62,206 nucleotides of DNA, from positions 1-62,206 of the forward strand of contig NZ_RJUF01000020.1 in NCBI RefSeq assembly GCF_024343775.1. Reading direction: 5' to 3'. Below the pieces are notes generated by a model, which did no database searches, was not told the origin of the DNA, and saw nothing but the letters and a program-made list of their open reading frames with translations. Source of the DNA: Lacihabitans soyangensis (GTDB lineage: Bacteria; Bacteroidota; Bacteroidia; Cytophagales; Spirosomataceae). The position numbers and the translations under genes were made by a program. The stretch's first letter is position 1, and each line of letters starts with the position of its first letter. Positions 26,079 to 35,164 of this stretch are shown here, in pieces.

Positions 26079-26906
26079 TCAAAATTCAATCGGAATACCT
26101 TCAAGAGCGGTTTCTTCGTCGGGTAAAATTTCGTTATTGTCCCAAATGCCAGTCAGTAGCGTTTCGGAATATGAAAATGGCAAACCATTTTCGAGCATGA
26201 GCTGGTTTGCTTCAAAAGATTCGTATTCATAATTGTGAAATTGATACGAAAACTGCCCATCGGCATCGTCCAAAATCAAATACCAAACTCTTGCTGTACC
26301 ATCGTTAGCGGGCATTCCGATTACGCCTGCATTGAGCCAATATTTTCCATCTTGTACATCGGCGAAAGGAAGTCCGCAATGTCCTGCTAAAATCACGTCG
26401 GCATCTGTTTGGCCGAAATTATGTTTTTTTAATGCCCAATCAGTTGATTTAAAGACAAATTCAGAGATATTATCGTAAGAACCGTGAATAACATCAATTT
26501 TTTTATCGGCATATTCAAAACTAATTTTTTCAGGTAATTGCCCTAAAAAAGTCATATTTCGTTGGGTCATTCGCACCATGGCATACGGAAACCATTGTTT
26601 CGAGAAAATATCGCAGCGACTGCCTTCCTCAAAATTGCAACCGCAGTCGTCCGTTCCGTTGATAAGATTTTGCTCTACATTCCCTTGAATCCCGTGAATT
26701 TTCCAATCTTCTATAAAATCCAAACACTCGCTTGGGGCTGCACAATAGCCCACAATATCGCCAGTAGAAATAATATTGCTGGGTTTTATTCCTTCGACTT
26801 GGGCAATTCGATATAATTCTTCCAAGGATTGGTAATTGGAATAAACTCCGCCAAAAACCAAAACTTTTCCGCTTAATCGACCAATATTTTTAGTTAGTTG
26901 ACTCAA
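26079..26906 (-). CDS. Metallophosphatase of the calcineurin-like superfamily with Cys-rich insert
   Basis: The frame extends up to 26963, but the first 19 residues are just an overlap with the symporter gene; TTG 26906 is a more economical start. The fold is clear: GKVLVFGGVYSNYQSLEEL, STGDIVGYCA, GNVEQN, VIHGSYDN, ILAGHCGLPF and NAGVIGMPANDG. The first metal motif of the superfamily (DxH) reads GGVYSN and the last (GHTH) reads GHCG, so metal ligands deviate. A NGTDDCGCNFEEGSRCD segment adds three cysteines. The substrate is unknown. Overlap with the symporter suggests coupling. Confidence 0.75.
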   Translation of the reverse strand: MSQLTKNIGRLSGKVLVFGGVYSNYQSLEELYRIAQVEGIKPSNIISTGDIVGYCAAPSECLDFIEDWKIHGIQGNVEQNLINGTDDCGCNFEEGSRCDIFSKQWFPYAMVRMTQRNMTFLGQLPEKISFEYADKKIDVIHGSYDNISEFVFKSTDWALKKHNFGQTDADVILAGHCGLPFADVQDGKYWLNAGVIGMPANDGTARVWYLILDDADGQFSYQFHNYEYESFEANQLMLENGLPFSYSETLLTGIWDNNEILPDEETALEGIPIEF

Positions 26907-28248
26907 TTTTTTTCTTGAATAAAATCGGTAATAAAAAAACAATAAAACACGCAATCGTACCAAAGAGATTGATGCTCAGTAAATCAGCATATTTGCCTTC
27001 TGATAAGAGCATAAACGTTGGTATTGGATAAAAAACTAACCAAAATCCGAACACCACGCCCAAGAGTACTGAGGCAAAGTATGAGATTTTGGGTGCGTCG
27101 AGATTCCAGAATACAAATATAGGGGCTAAACCCATCACCATGGTTCCGCTGATGGTTGTAGCCGATAATATTTCGGGATTAAAGAAAATCGGAATTGTAC
27201 CAAAAACCGCAATCGCAATCATAGTGAGGCGAGCTTTTGAAACGCTAATGCCTTTTTCGTTAAGTAAATCTATATGCACCAATTTGGCGGTTGAAGTAAA
27301 TGTAGAATCAATAGTGGCTGCCGCCGATGTGAGCATGATAGTATTCATAACCAAAAGCAAAATCGTGCCGAAAAACTTTGCCACACCAATAGTTGCAGGA
27401 GCTTCTAAACCTCTCATTTTGGCAAAAATTCCTACAAAACTAAACAATATGATACAACTCGCCCCGATGACCGTTGCCCAAAGATAAGATTTGAGCGTAG
27501 TTTTTGGACTCGCAATAAAACCTCGGTCAGTAAGAATTGGGTCATGAAAAGGATAACTTAAAACTTGAATCAATGCCACCAATAATAAGTTAACTCCTTG
27601 AGCCATCGACCAGTCGCCACTTTGCACAAATGTTTTTATGCCACCATCGGTTTCTGGGATAATAATGCCTAAAATTATAACCATCAATAGCACAAAAAAT
27701 GCCATCTGAATTAAATCGGTGATAATGGAAGTTCGCATTCCGCCTTTGAGTGTGTAGGCCAGCGTGAGTAAAGTAAAAACTGTCAACGAAGCAAAATAGG
27801 GCATACTACCTTTTTCGCCAAAATAGCTCCCGACAATCATGGTATTCGACCAGATTTCGTTGAGCAATCGAAAACCTATCAGAATCGTGAAAAGAATGAT
27901 GGCCCCTTTACCGTATTTGGTCTGTAAAAAGTGATGAATGCTTTTGTATTGCCCTTTGGTTCGCATTCGATAAATGATAACACCCGCTACCAAAAACGAC
28001 AAGTAATAACCAGCGTAGGCCACTCCGCCTACAATCCCAAACTGATAGCCTAAATCGGCAGCGTTGGTAATGGATTTGGCAAATAACCAACAAATAACCA
28101 AACTACTCGTGAGCAAAAAGGCACTCGGTGGCGTGTCGTTGTGGCTTCCTCTAAAAAAATCATTGACTTTATTCGACCACGGAGATACCCAAAACAGCAC
28201 GACGTTGACCGCTATCAAGATTATCCATTGCCACGTAAGTGTACTCAT
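26890..28248 (-). CDS. Sodium/solute symporter family (SSS) transporter
   Basis: From ATG 28248 the protein has 452 residues and about 13 hydrophobic segments. An earlier frame start lies inside repeat DNA and is rejected. Family hallmarks are the LTLAYTLKGGMRTSIITDLIQ block near residue 180 (as in T.RGG..A...TD..Q) and the LMNTIMLTSAAATIDSTFTS block, which holds Na+-site serines and threonines. It takes up an unknown substrate with sodium. It overlaps the metallophosphatase and follows SusD after 230 bp of repeat DNA. Confidence 0.85.
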   Translation of the reverse strand: MSTLTWQWIILIAVNVVLFWVSPWSNKVNDFFRGSHNDTPPSAFLLTSSLVICWLFAKSITNAADLGYQFGIVGGVAYAGYYLSFLVAGVIIYRMRTKGQYKSIHHFLQTKYGKGAIILFTILIGFRLLNEIWSNTMIVGSYFGEKGSMPYFASLTVFTLLTLAYTLKGGMRTSIITDLIQMAFFVLLMVIILGIIIPETDGGIKTFVQSGDWSMAQGVNLLLVALIQVLSYPFHDPILTDRGFIASPKTTLKSYLWATVIGASCIILFSFVGIFAKMRGLEAPATIGVAKFFGTILLLVMNTIMLTSAAATIDSTFTSTAKLVHIDLLNEKGISVSKARLTMIAIAVFGTIPIFFNPEILSATTISGTMVMGLAPIFVFWNLDAPKISYFASVLLGVVFGFWLVFYPIPTFMLLSEGKYADLLSINLFGTIACFIVFLLPILFKKKIESTN

Positions 28249-28284
28249 AAGGTTTATATTTAACGGTGTGTTTTGAAAAACTAA

Positions 28285-28410
28285 ACCTCGAAGGGGCGAA
28301 AAAATTATAGACCGCCGAAGCGACATCATAAAATTATTTCATCCCTTCGGGATTCCAAATATTTGCAACTACTTCCTTTACTATAATAATATCATCCCTT
28401 CGGGATTTTT
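28285..28410. repeat. Cluster of CCCGAAGGG-type dispersed extragenic repeats
   Basis: Three or four copies of a unit near AATCCCGAAGGGATGA-ATnnTTATAG occur. Copy A is at 28285-28310 (+), a degenerate copy at 28311-28336 (+), copy B at 28335-28356 (-) and copy C at 28381-28410 (-). The palindromic core is ATCCCTTCGGGAT. They lie between susD and the symporter gene. Similar motifs are widespread extragenic repeats in this phylum as I recall. Confidence 0.65.
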
Positions 28411-28475
28411 TAACACATAAGTGAATAGACAATTAACTCGCTGTGGACTTGCCGACCATTGACTGTGGACTATTC

Positions 28476-29918
28476 TCAATTATCCCACCAAACTGGTGAA
28501 TTGATGCTGTTTTTATTAGTTTTCTCGGCTGCTGCTTTGAAGTTTGCGTTGTTTAGGGCATCTTCGGTGGTTGGGTAAGGCATACGAACAGGAATCAAGC
28601 TTTGATTCAAACTTCCTGAAATGGTTTTAAGTTTCGGGAAACCAGTGCGGCGGTATTCGTTCCAGCCCTCGTATCCGTTGATAACATTAGCAATCCATTT
28701 TTGCGTAATTATCTGCTCAATTGGGTTGGCATTAGCTACTTTATAAGCCGCTGGACCAGTTTTTAAGTAATTTTCTGGCAAAACCGAATACCAATAATCG
28801 AAGGCTTGTTTTACACCCGTTTCGTAGAAGGTCTTAGCATCGGCACTGATGAAGCCTTTTTCGGCTGCTTCGGCCAGTAAGAAATTCATTTCAAAACTTG
28901 TCAAGAAATTGGCTTTCAAACGACCTGCATCTTCTCTGAAAATTCTCCCCGAAAAAGAATAGTTTCCGACCGAAATAGAAAGTTTTGAAGCATCTGGGCC
29001 ACTTAATAAGCCTTTATAAACATTGGCGTTATTGGCCGTTGGGCGGAATAATACTTGTTTGCGTGGGTCGTCGAGTTTGGTCAGAATTTCATCCATCGTT
29101 TCTGACATGATGAACAAATTGAAGTCACCGATACGAGCCGTTGCCATTCTAAAATTATTGGGTTGCGAAGCCGTAAAGGCATAAACCGCATTTTGAGTAG
29201 CATCTATGATATAGTCTCCGCCAGCAAAAATTTGTTTCAACTGCTCTGCCACATTTTCTTTGCCTGATGCACGCATCAAATATTTGAATTTCAATGAATT
29301 AGCAAATCTTCTCCATTTAGTCAAGTCACCGTTGAAGATGATATCTCCTTGCAGTCGTGTCGCTCCTTTATAATTCGTAATAGCCGTAATTGCTGAATTT
29401 AGGTTATCAATGATTCCATCTTTTCCTAAATAAATGTCTTTTTGAGCATCGTATTTTGGCGTTACGTTTCCACTTTTTCCTATCAAGGCTTCTGAGTAAG
29501 GCACATCGCCATAAAGGTCGGTCAACACTCCTGTCAAATACGCTTTATAAATCAACGCTGGGCCTTCATACACTCCAAAAGCGGCATTTGCTCTTGATTT
29601 TGCCAACAAAATTTCATTATCACGCAGGTTTTCGTACAAAAACGGCCACGGATTTCCACCGTATTGTGGTTCGGTCAAGCTGTGGCGGTCGAATAAATTA
29701 AAGTCGATAGCAGTGAACTGTTGCCCCAATAAATTACCCGCCACAAAGCCTTCATACGACATTTGGTCGGCAAAGTCGAACAGCACTTTACGAAGCAAAA
29801 GCTCGGGCTGCACATCAACTGGGGCAGTTGGATTAATGTTGAGTTTCTCGAAATCTTGCGTACAGCTCAAACTGCTCACAAACAAGATAGCAATGATATA
29901 TTTATTAAATTTCTTCAT
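28476..29918 (-). CDS. SusD/RagB-family outer membrane lipoprotein
   Basis: The 480-residue protein has a lipoprotein signal with Cys19 in SSLSCTQDFEKLN, so it is anchored in the outer membrane. Its body is SusD-like: NPTAPVDVQPELLL near the N-terminus, helical TPR-like segments, and a C-terminal EYRRTGFPKL motif characteristic of the family. It forms the lid on the adjacent SusC channel and captures the ligand at the cell surface. The stop lies beside the repeat cluster, and susC ends 21 bp upstream. Confidence 0.93.
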   Translation of the reverse strand: MKKFNKYIIAILFVSSLSCTQDFEKLNINPTAPVDVQPELLLRKVLFDFADQMSYEGFVAGNLLGQQFTAIDFNLFDRHSLTEPQYGGNPWPFLYENLRDNEILLAKSRANAAFGVYEGPALIYKAYLTGVLTDLYGDVPYSEALIGKSGNVTPKYDAQKDIYLGKDGIIDNLNSAITAITNYKGATRLQGDIIFNGDLTKWRRFANSLKFKYLMRASGKENVAEQLKQIFAGGDYIIDATQNAVYAFTASQPNNFRMATARIGDFNLFIMSETMDEILTKLDDPRKQVLFRPTANNANVYKGLLSGPDASKLSISVGNYSFSGRIFREDAGRLKANFLTSFEMNFLLAEAAEKGFISADAKTFYETGVKQAFDYWYSVLPENYLKTGPAAYKVANANPIEQIITQKWIANVINGYEGWNEYRRTGFPKLKTISGSLNQSLIPVRMPYPTTEDALNNANFKAAAEKTNKNSINSPVWWDN

Positions 29919-29939
29919 GTCTTTAATGATTTGAAAACC

Positions 29940-32900
29940 TTAGAATGTAATGCTCAATTTCACACCAAAACTACGGGTAGTTGGGTAGCTCATGTCTTCT
30001 ACGCCCGACATCAATTTTTGTCCTTGAAAACCAAACTGCTCAGGGTCGAAGTGCGGTATTTTGCTGAAAGCGTAGAGATTACGGCCAATCAACGAAACAT
30101 TGATGCTCTCTATACGATTTTTGAACCAACCTTTTGGTAATTCGTAGCCAATCAGCACCTCACGGAGTTTCAGATATGAAGCATCGTAAGTGTTATTTTC
30201 TTCGTGGTTGCGGTCGTAATACATTCTGTAATAAGTTTCGGCACTCACGGCCGTTGTATTTGGCTGATAATTAGGCGTTTCGGCCGTTCCCATATTTACT
30301 ACACCTTTGGCAATGATACCTGCCTCGGGGCGGTTCTCTGTTTCGATGAGCTGACCACCCACGGCAGCCAAAGCCAAGGTACGAGAGACCACTTTTCCGC
30401 CTTGACGCCAATCGAACAAGAAACTCATTTGGAAATTTTTGTAGCTTAGAGTATTATTAAATCCTACCATAAAATCAGGCGTATAATTGCCCAACTTTCT
30501 GAGGTTATTATCAACAATGTATCGGCCGTCTTTACCAATGATAAATTCGCCTTTATCGTTTTTCAAATAGCCCGTTCCGTACATATCGCCCATGCGGCCA
30601 CCTTCTTTTACTTGGTACCAAACCGTTTGATTGACGTTATCATAAATTCTGTTGTAGGCCAAAGTGATAGTTTGCCCAGGAATCGGCAATTTTTCTACGA
30701 TATTCTGATACGTCGAGAAATTGAAAGTACTTCTCCAAGAAAAATCATTAGTGCGGATTGGAGTTAAATCAAGTACAACTTCAACACCTTTGCTTCTAAC
30801 GGCTCCGCCATTGATACTTTGCTGACCATAACCCGAAGAAACGGCAATCGGCAATGAAATAATCTGATTTTTATTTAATGCGTTAAAGTACGTTACATCG
30901 AGTTTGATTTTATCATTCAAGAATCGCACATCAGCCCCAAATTCGGTCGAACTAATGCTTTCGGGTTTTAGATTAGCATTTGAGATTTGGTTTTGGTCGG
31001 TGAAAGTCGGTAAACCACCTACTGGCGTACGTGCCACGAATGTTCCGATGGTTTGGAAAGGATTAGTATCATTTCCAACTTGTGCATAACTCGCACGGAG
31101 TTTCAAGAATGAAATAGCCGTTGGTAATTTAACCAAATTTGAAACCACTAAACCTGTCGAAACTGACGGATAAAAGAATGAAGTATTGGCCGAAGAAGTA
31201 GCAGTTGCCAAAGCACTCGACCAGTCGTTACGGCCAGTAATATCTACGAACAAGAAATCTTTAAAGCCGAATTTAGCGATTCCATATAAACTATTGATGC
31301 GTTTGGTACCAGCCGCTTGGAAATACTCCAAAGGCGAAGCTGCATTCGACAAAGCATAAACTCCAGGTTGTGCCAACGAAAGTGTTTGAACTTGTTCGTT
31401 GGCTACTCTTTGGTCCATTCTATTACCACCTGCCGATACATCAACGCTGAAATTGCCTAAGTTTTTGCTATAATTCAACAAAAAGTCGGAATTGATTTCA
31501 CGATAAAAGACATTTTGTTCGGCATAAGCACCAGTTTTGAAACGGTTTGAGCTGTATGCACGACGGAAAGTACGGTCTTCGTTTTGGTAGTCCATACCCG
31601 TACGAACCGAAAGCGATAATTCGGGCGTAAATTCATAACGAGCCGAGAGATTGCCAAAAACACGGTCACGATTGAAGGCGTTGCGGTTTTCGTAAAGTGT
31701 AAAATAAGGATTATCAAAAAATGTGTAGTTATAAGAAAATTGTTGCACATTTTCTAAACCTGGCTGCCAGTAGTCTTTCAGCGGTTCAATATTATTTGAG
31801 CGTCCAAACCAGCCAACCAAAGCATAGTTAATATTTTCAGAACCATATTTAGTAGCAGGACGATTACTACTTCCCGAATTAATATAACTAATATTTGAGG
31901 TAATTTTTAGCTTAGAAATTGGCATAAAATTGAGAGCCGTAGAAACCGTTCGACGCTTCAAATCTACTCCTGGAATATATGATTGGCTATTCAAATCGGT
32001 CATTGAAAGGCGGAAATTACCTTTTTCGTTGCCTGCCGAAATGGCTAAACTATTGATTGAAGTGCGGCCAGTTCCGTAGAAATCTTTGAGGTTATTCGGG
32101 TAAGCCACAAAAGGCGTTGGCGTGATAGGCAAACCACCGTGAATGGCCACATCGCCTGCTCTTACAGTTTGTCCGTTTGGTAAAGTTACGGGGCTATCAT
32201 ATTGCGGAATTGAAAGCCCAGTGTTTAATTTTGGTCCAAAACTATAAGTGATATTATCGTTGATACCTCCACCGAGGCCGTCTTTGTAAGCATATTGCCC
32301 GCTATTTCCTAAACCATAAGAATTCTGAAAAACAGGTAATTGAAAAGGAGTTTCGAGATAATTTGACGTATTAAATGATACTCCCAAACCTTTCGATTTT
32401 GCTCCTGATTTTGTCTTGATAATCAAAACACCATTCGAGGCACGAGTTCCGTAGAGAGCTGCCGCTGATGGGCCTTTTAGTACCGTAACCGATTCAATAT
32501 CGTCGGGATTTACCTCCATTCCTCCGTTCCCGAAGTCAACTTCCATGAAGCCGTTAGCATCGTCGTTTACGTTATTTACTACTGTATTGTTATTAATCGG
32601 AATTCCATCAACCACAAATAGGGGATTGGCATTCGTAAAAGACGATTCTCCTCTAATACTTATACGTGTGGTTGAACCTACGCCCGTTGAGCCGCCAGTG
32701 ATGGTTACGCCCGCCACTCGGCCCGCCAAATTATCCAAGAAATTAGTCGATTTTACGCGGCTAACTTCCTTAGCATCAATCTGCTGCACGGCGTATCCCA
32801 AGTTTTTTGATTGACGCTCCAAGCCTAAGGCCGTAACTACGACTTCGTTTAATAATTGACCAGGTTTAAGAGAAATGTTTACTTCGTTAATGCCCAAAAT

Positions 32901-33179
32901 TACAATTTCTTGCGGTTCGAATCCTACCGAGGTAACTTTAACTTTGGCAATTTTATCATTGATAAGTAATTCAAAACTACCATTTACATCTGTTACCGTA
33001 CCAATTATTTTCTTCCCATCAACCGCACTAATGCTGACACCAGCAATGGATTCATTGGTTTCTGCATCAATAACTTTTCCGGATAACTTTCTTACATTTT
33101 GGGCATAAACCCCAAAATAAATCAACTGGCTGAAAAAAATCAGGAATAAACTGATCTTAAAAGTATTATTTCTACTCAT
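29940..33179 (-). CDS. SusC/RagA-family TonB-linked outer membrane protein
   Basis: The 1079-residue protein has a signal peptide (FLIFFSQLIYFGVYAQ), a carboxypeptidase-like domain (GKVIDAETNESIAGVSISA, residues 34-110), then a TonB plug (DNLAGRVAGVTI; VLKGPSAAALYGTRASNGVLII) and a 22-stranded barrel ending in Phe (VKLSITF). It imports a ligand bound by SusD using TonB energy. No glycoside hydrolase, sulfatase or peptidase gene accompanies the pair. The neighbours are a symporter and a metallophosphatase, so the ligand may not be a polysaccharide. Confidence 0.96.
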   Translation of the reverse strand: MSRNNTFKISLFLIFFSQLIYFGVYAQNVRKLSGKVIDAETNESIAGVSISAVDGKKIIGTVTDVNGSFELLINDKIAKVKVTSVGFEPQEIVILGINEVNISLKPGQLLNEVVVTALGLERQSKNLGYAVQQIDAKEVSRVKSTNFLDNLAGRVAGVTITGGSTGVGSTTRISIRGESSFTNANPLFVVDGIPINNNTVVNNVNDDANGFMEVDFGNGGMEVNPDDIESVTVLKGPSAAALYGTRASNGVLIIKTKSGAKSKGLGVSFNTSNYLETPFQLPVFQNSYGLGNSGQYAYKDGLGGGINDNITYSFGPKLNTGLSIPQYDSPVTLPNGQTVRAGDVAIHGGLPITPTPFVAYPNNLKDFYGTGRTSINSLAISAGNEKGNFRLSMTDLNSQSYIPGVDLKRRTVSTALNFMPISKLKITSNISYINSGSSNRPATKYGSENINYALVGWFGRSNNIEPLKDYWQPGLENVQQFSYNYTFFDNPYFTLYENRNAFNRDRVFGNLSARYEFTPELSLSVRTGMDYQNEDRTFRRAYSSNRFKTGAYAEQNVFYREINSDFLLNYSKNLGNFSVDVSAGGNRMDQRVANEQVQTLSLAQPGVYALSNAASPLEYFQAAGTKRINSLYGIAKFGFKDFLFVDITGRNDWSSALATATSSANTSFFYPSVSTGLVVSNLVKLPTAISFLKLRASYAQVGNDTNPFQTIGTFVARTPVGGLPTFTDQNQISNANLKPESISSTEFGADVRFLNDKIKLDVTYFNALNKNQIISLPIAVSSGYGQQSINGGAVRSKGVEVVLDLTPIRTNDFSWRSTFNFSTYQNIVEKLPIPGQTITLAYNRIYDNVNQTVWYQVKEGGRMGDMYGTGYLKNDKGEFIIGKDGRYIVDNNLRKLGNYTPDFMVGFNNTLSYKNFQMSFLFDWRQGGKVVSRTLALAAVGGQLIETENRPEAGIIAKGVVNMGTAETPNYQPNTTAVSAETYYRMYYDRNHEENNTYDASYLKLREVLIGYELPKGWFKNRIESINVSLIGRNLYAFSKIPHFDPEQFGFQGQKLMSGVEDMSYPTTRSFGVKLSITF

Positions 33180-33255
33180 AAAATTGATATTTAGGCGTTT
33201 TCAGAAACACCTTTGAAAAAATTTTTCTTAGAAATGATTAAATGTCTGAACGAAA

Positions 33256-34317
33256 TTAGGCAACTTCTCCACCACAAGAACTTCCTGCACCAGCAGTACA
33301 ACCATAGCAGTGTTGGTTGATAATGATCGAACGGTTACTCAATTCTTCATAATCGAATTCGCTGATATGTTGGGATTTTGCGGCAACTTTCAGATCTAAC
33401 ATTTGATTAAAATCACAATCATATAAATATCCATCCCAACCAATAGAGAGGGTATTTCTGCACATCACATTGGTAGCTGCCACAGGATTGTAAGCCTCAA
33501 CCAATTTTTCCATGTAGGCTCCGTAATTTCCACTAACCAACAGATAATCAAGATACCTACTAATTGGAATGTTAGTTATTGCATACAAAGAGTTAAAAAC
33601 AATTCCGAATTTTGAGCTCAGCACCCTTTTAAATTCTTTTTCCAAACCTGCTTGTCCAGCGGGTAGGAAAGCACCTGCAGGATTATAAACCAAGTTGAGT
33701 TTCAAGCCTGAACCTTCTATCCCATAACCAACCTCGTTGAGCATCAAGAGTGCTTTTATAGAATCTTCAAACACACCATCTCCTCGTTGTGAATCAGTAC
33801 GAGAAGCACTTGTGGCAGGTAAAGAAGACACGACTTCTATACGGTTTTTCTTGAAAAATGAGGGTAAATCATGGTATTTTGGATTGGCCAAAATTATTGT
33901 AAGATTACAGCGAACAATAATATTTATATTGTCATCTACTTTTCTGATTTCCTCAATGAACCACCTAAAGTTGTGATTCATTTCTGGAGCCCCACCGGTC
34001 AGGTCTAAGGTAGTAAATTTGTATTTCCCGATAATATCCACACAGTGTTGCATGGTTTCTTTCGTCATTATTTCCTTTCTATCGGGGCCAGCGTCTACAT
34101 GGCAATGTTTGCAGACTTGATTGCACATTTTCCCTACATTTATCTGGAAAATTTCCAACTGTGTGGGTTTTAATGGAAATAAGCTTTGGTCAAGTAGCTT
34201 GTCTCTAAAGAGCGGTAATTTCTTTCCAATTCTCTCTTCATCATTAAGTACCTTTAGCTGAAAAGCTGATTCTCCTAATTCGCTTTTTTGAGCTTTTAGT
34301 GATTTAACTGGGTTCAT
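33256..34317 (-). CDS. arsS: ArsS-type arsenosugar biosynthesis radical SAM protein
   Basis: ATG 34317 is preferred over a TTG nine bases upstream, giving 353 residues. The radical SAM motif CxxxCxxC is at CNQVCKHCHVDAGPDR (Cys65, 69, 72), and LDLTGGAPEMN follows as the SAM-binding strand. The C-terminal half has the extra cysteines of the ArsS/DUF3641 family (VMCRNT, YDCDFN, HCYGCTAGAGSSCGG). ArsS adds the 5'-deoxyadenosyl group of SAM to methylated arsenic. The AhpD-like gene lies 27 bp upstream. No arsM methyltransferase is in the window. Confidence 0.88.
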   Translation of the reverse strand: MNPVKSLKAQKSELGESAFQLKVLNDEERIGKKLPLFRDKLLDQSLFPLKPTQLEIFQINVGKMCNQVCKHCHVDAGPDRKEIMTKETMQHCVDIIGKYKFTTLDLTGGAPEMNHNFRWFIEEIRKVDDNINIIVRCNLTIILANPKYHDLPSFFKKNRIEVVSSLPATSASRTDSQRGDGVFEDSIKALLMLNEVGYGIEGSGLKLNLVYNPAGAFLPAGQAGLEKEFKRVLSSKFGIVFNSLYAITNIPISRYLDYLLVSGNYGAYMEKLVEAYNPVAATNVMCRNTLSIGWDGYLYDCDFNQMLDLKVAAKSQHISEFDYEELSNRSIIINQHCYGCTAGAGSSCGGEVA

Positions 34318-34344
34318 TGTATTCAATCAATTAGGTAAAGCTAC

Positions 34345-34680
34345 CTACATAGTAACTTCTTTTGCTTTGTTTATCATTTGTACACTATGTACGAGTTTTA
34401 CTCCTGCTGCTAAGGCCGCTGCCACATGAACTGCCTCCATCATTTCATCTTCGGTACACCCTTTTTGAATAGTATCGGTAGTGTAGGCATCTATACAATA
34501 AGGACATTGCATGGAATGAGCTACCGCCAAGGCAATAAGGGATTTTTCTCGTTCGGTAAGTGCACCATCTTTGAAGGTTTCGCCATAATATTTAAAAAAA
34601 TCTTTGGCTAGGTCTTTAGCACCAAACTCTCCGATTTTTCCAAACTTTGGAAGGTCCTCTGAATTGTAATAACTGCTCAT
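34345..34680 (-). CDS. AhpD-like (carboxymuconolactone decarboxylase family) arsenosugar-associated protein
   Basis: ATG 34680 is chosen; a GTG 42 bases upstream is less likely. The roughly 111-residue all-helical protein has the AhpD redox pair CPYC in AVAHSMQCPYCIDAYT. The family holds peroxidase-like or disulfide-transfer enzymes, and this subtype is usually found beside ArsS, where it is presumed to assist arsenosugar formation or handle thiol-arsenic intermediates. Its exact reaction is not established. It is directly followed by arsS. Confidence 0.82.
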   Translation of the reverse strand: MSSYYNSEDLPKFGKIGEFGAKDLAKDFFKYYGETFKDGALTEREKSLIALAVAHSMQCPYCIDAYTTDTIQKGCTEDEMMEAVHVAAALAAGVKLVHSVQMINKAKEVTM

Positions 34681-34777
34681 TGGAGTAATTGTTAATTGAG
34701 TGATATACGAATATTTATCCACAAAGGATTAAAACTACAAATAAAGTCATGATTTTAAATAAGAAATGTAATTCAGC

Positions 34778-35164
34778 TTACAATAGAACCATTTCTTCAA
34801 AAATCCTATTTAACGCATCCATCGGTTGCTGGCAATACCCTGGGTGTATTTCGGAAGCTTGTATAATGGTACTTCGGCGTGCGGTTAGCCATCTGAAACG
34901 TGAGGCCAAGTCTTGCTTACCGATAAGCCCTGAGTCAGGAGTGCCCTGACATATTTTTTCAAATGACTGAAGATGAATCTCCACTTCTGTCAAATCCTGT
35001 TTTGGAAATAAGGCCAAAATTCTCTCTTTATTTACTTGAAAAACAAAATCAAGGCTTTTCAGACTTTTGCAATACAATACCACACCAATATTGATATATT
35101 CGCCTCTTTCGACTCTCGGTACGAGCCTGATGACCGCATATTCATATAAGTGCTTTTCTTGCAT
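34778..35164 (-). CDS. DUF3037 protein, partner of the HipA-like kinase
   Basis: The 128-residue protein begins YEYAVIRLVPRVERGEYINIGVVLYC, which is the hallmark of DUF3037. It contains DLASRFRWLTARRSTIIQ near the middle. Its start overlaps the end of the HipA-like gene by 23 bp, so the two are translationally coupled. DUF3037 genes commonly follow a small HipA-like kinase, but their role, whether regulator, substrate or antitoxin, is not known to me. Confidence 0.85.
   Translation of the reverse strand: MQEKHLYEYAVIRLVPRVERGEYINIGVVLYCKSLKSLDFVFQVNKERILALFPKQDLTEVEIHLQSFEKICQGTPDSGLIGKQDLASRFRWLTARRSTIIQASEIHPGYCQQPMDALNRIFEEMVLL

Noticed and set aside
28249-28329. An N-terminal extension of 27 residues for the sodium/solute symporter.
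   Set aside because: It lies in the CCCGAAGGG repeat DNA, and ATG 28248 begins directly before the first transmembrane helix.
33640-33690. A LPAGQAG peptide segment in ArsS suggested an inserted palindromic repeat, as seen in some Bacteroidota genes.
   Set aside because: The segment aligns without extra length to the NP.GAFLP..QA.LE pattern I recall for ArsS, so no insertion is needed.
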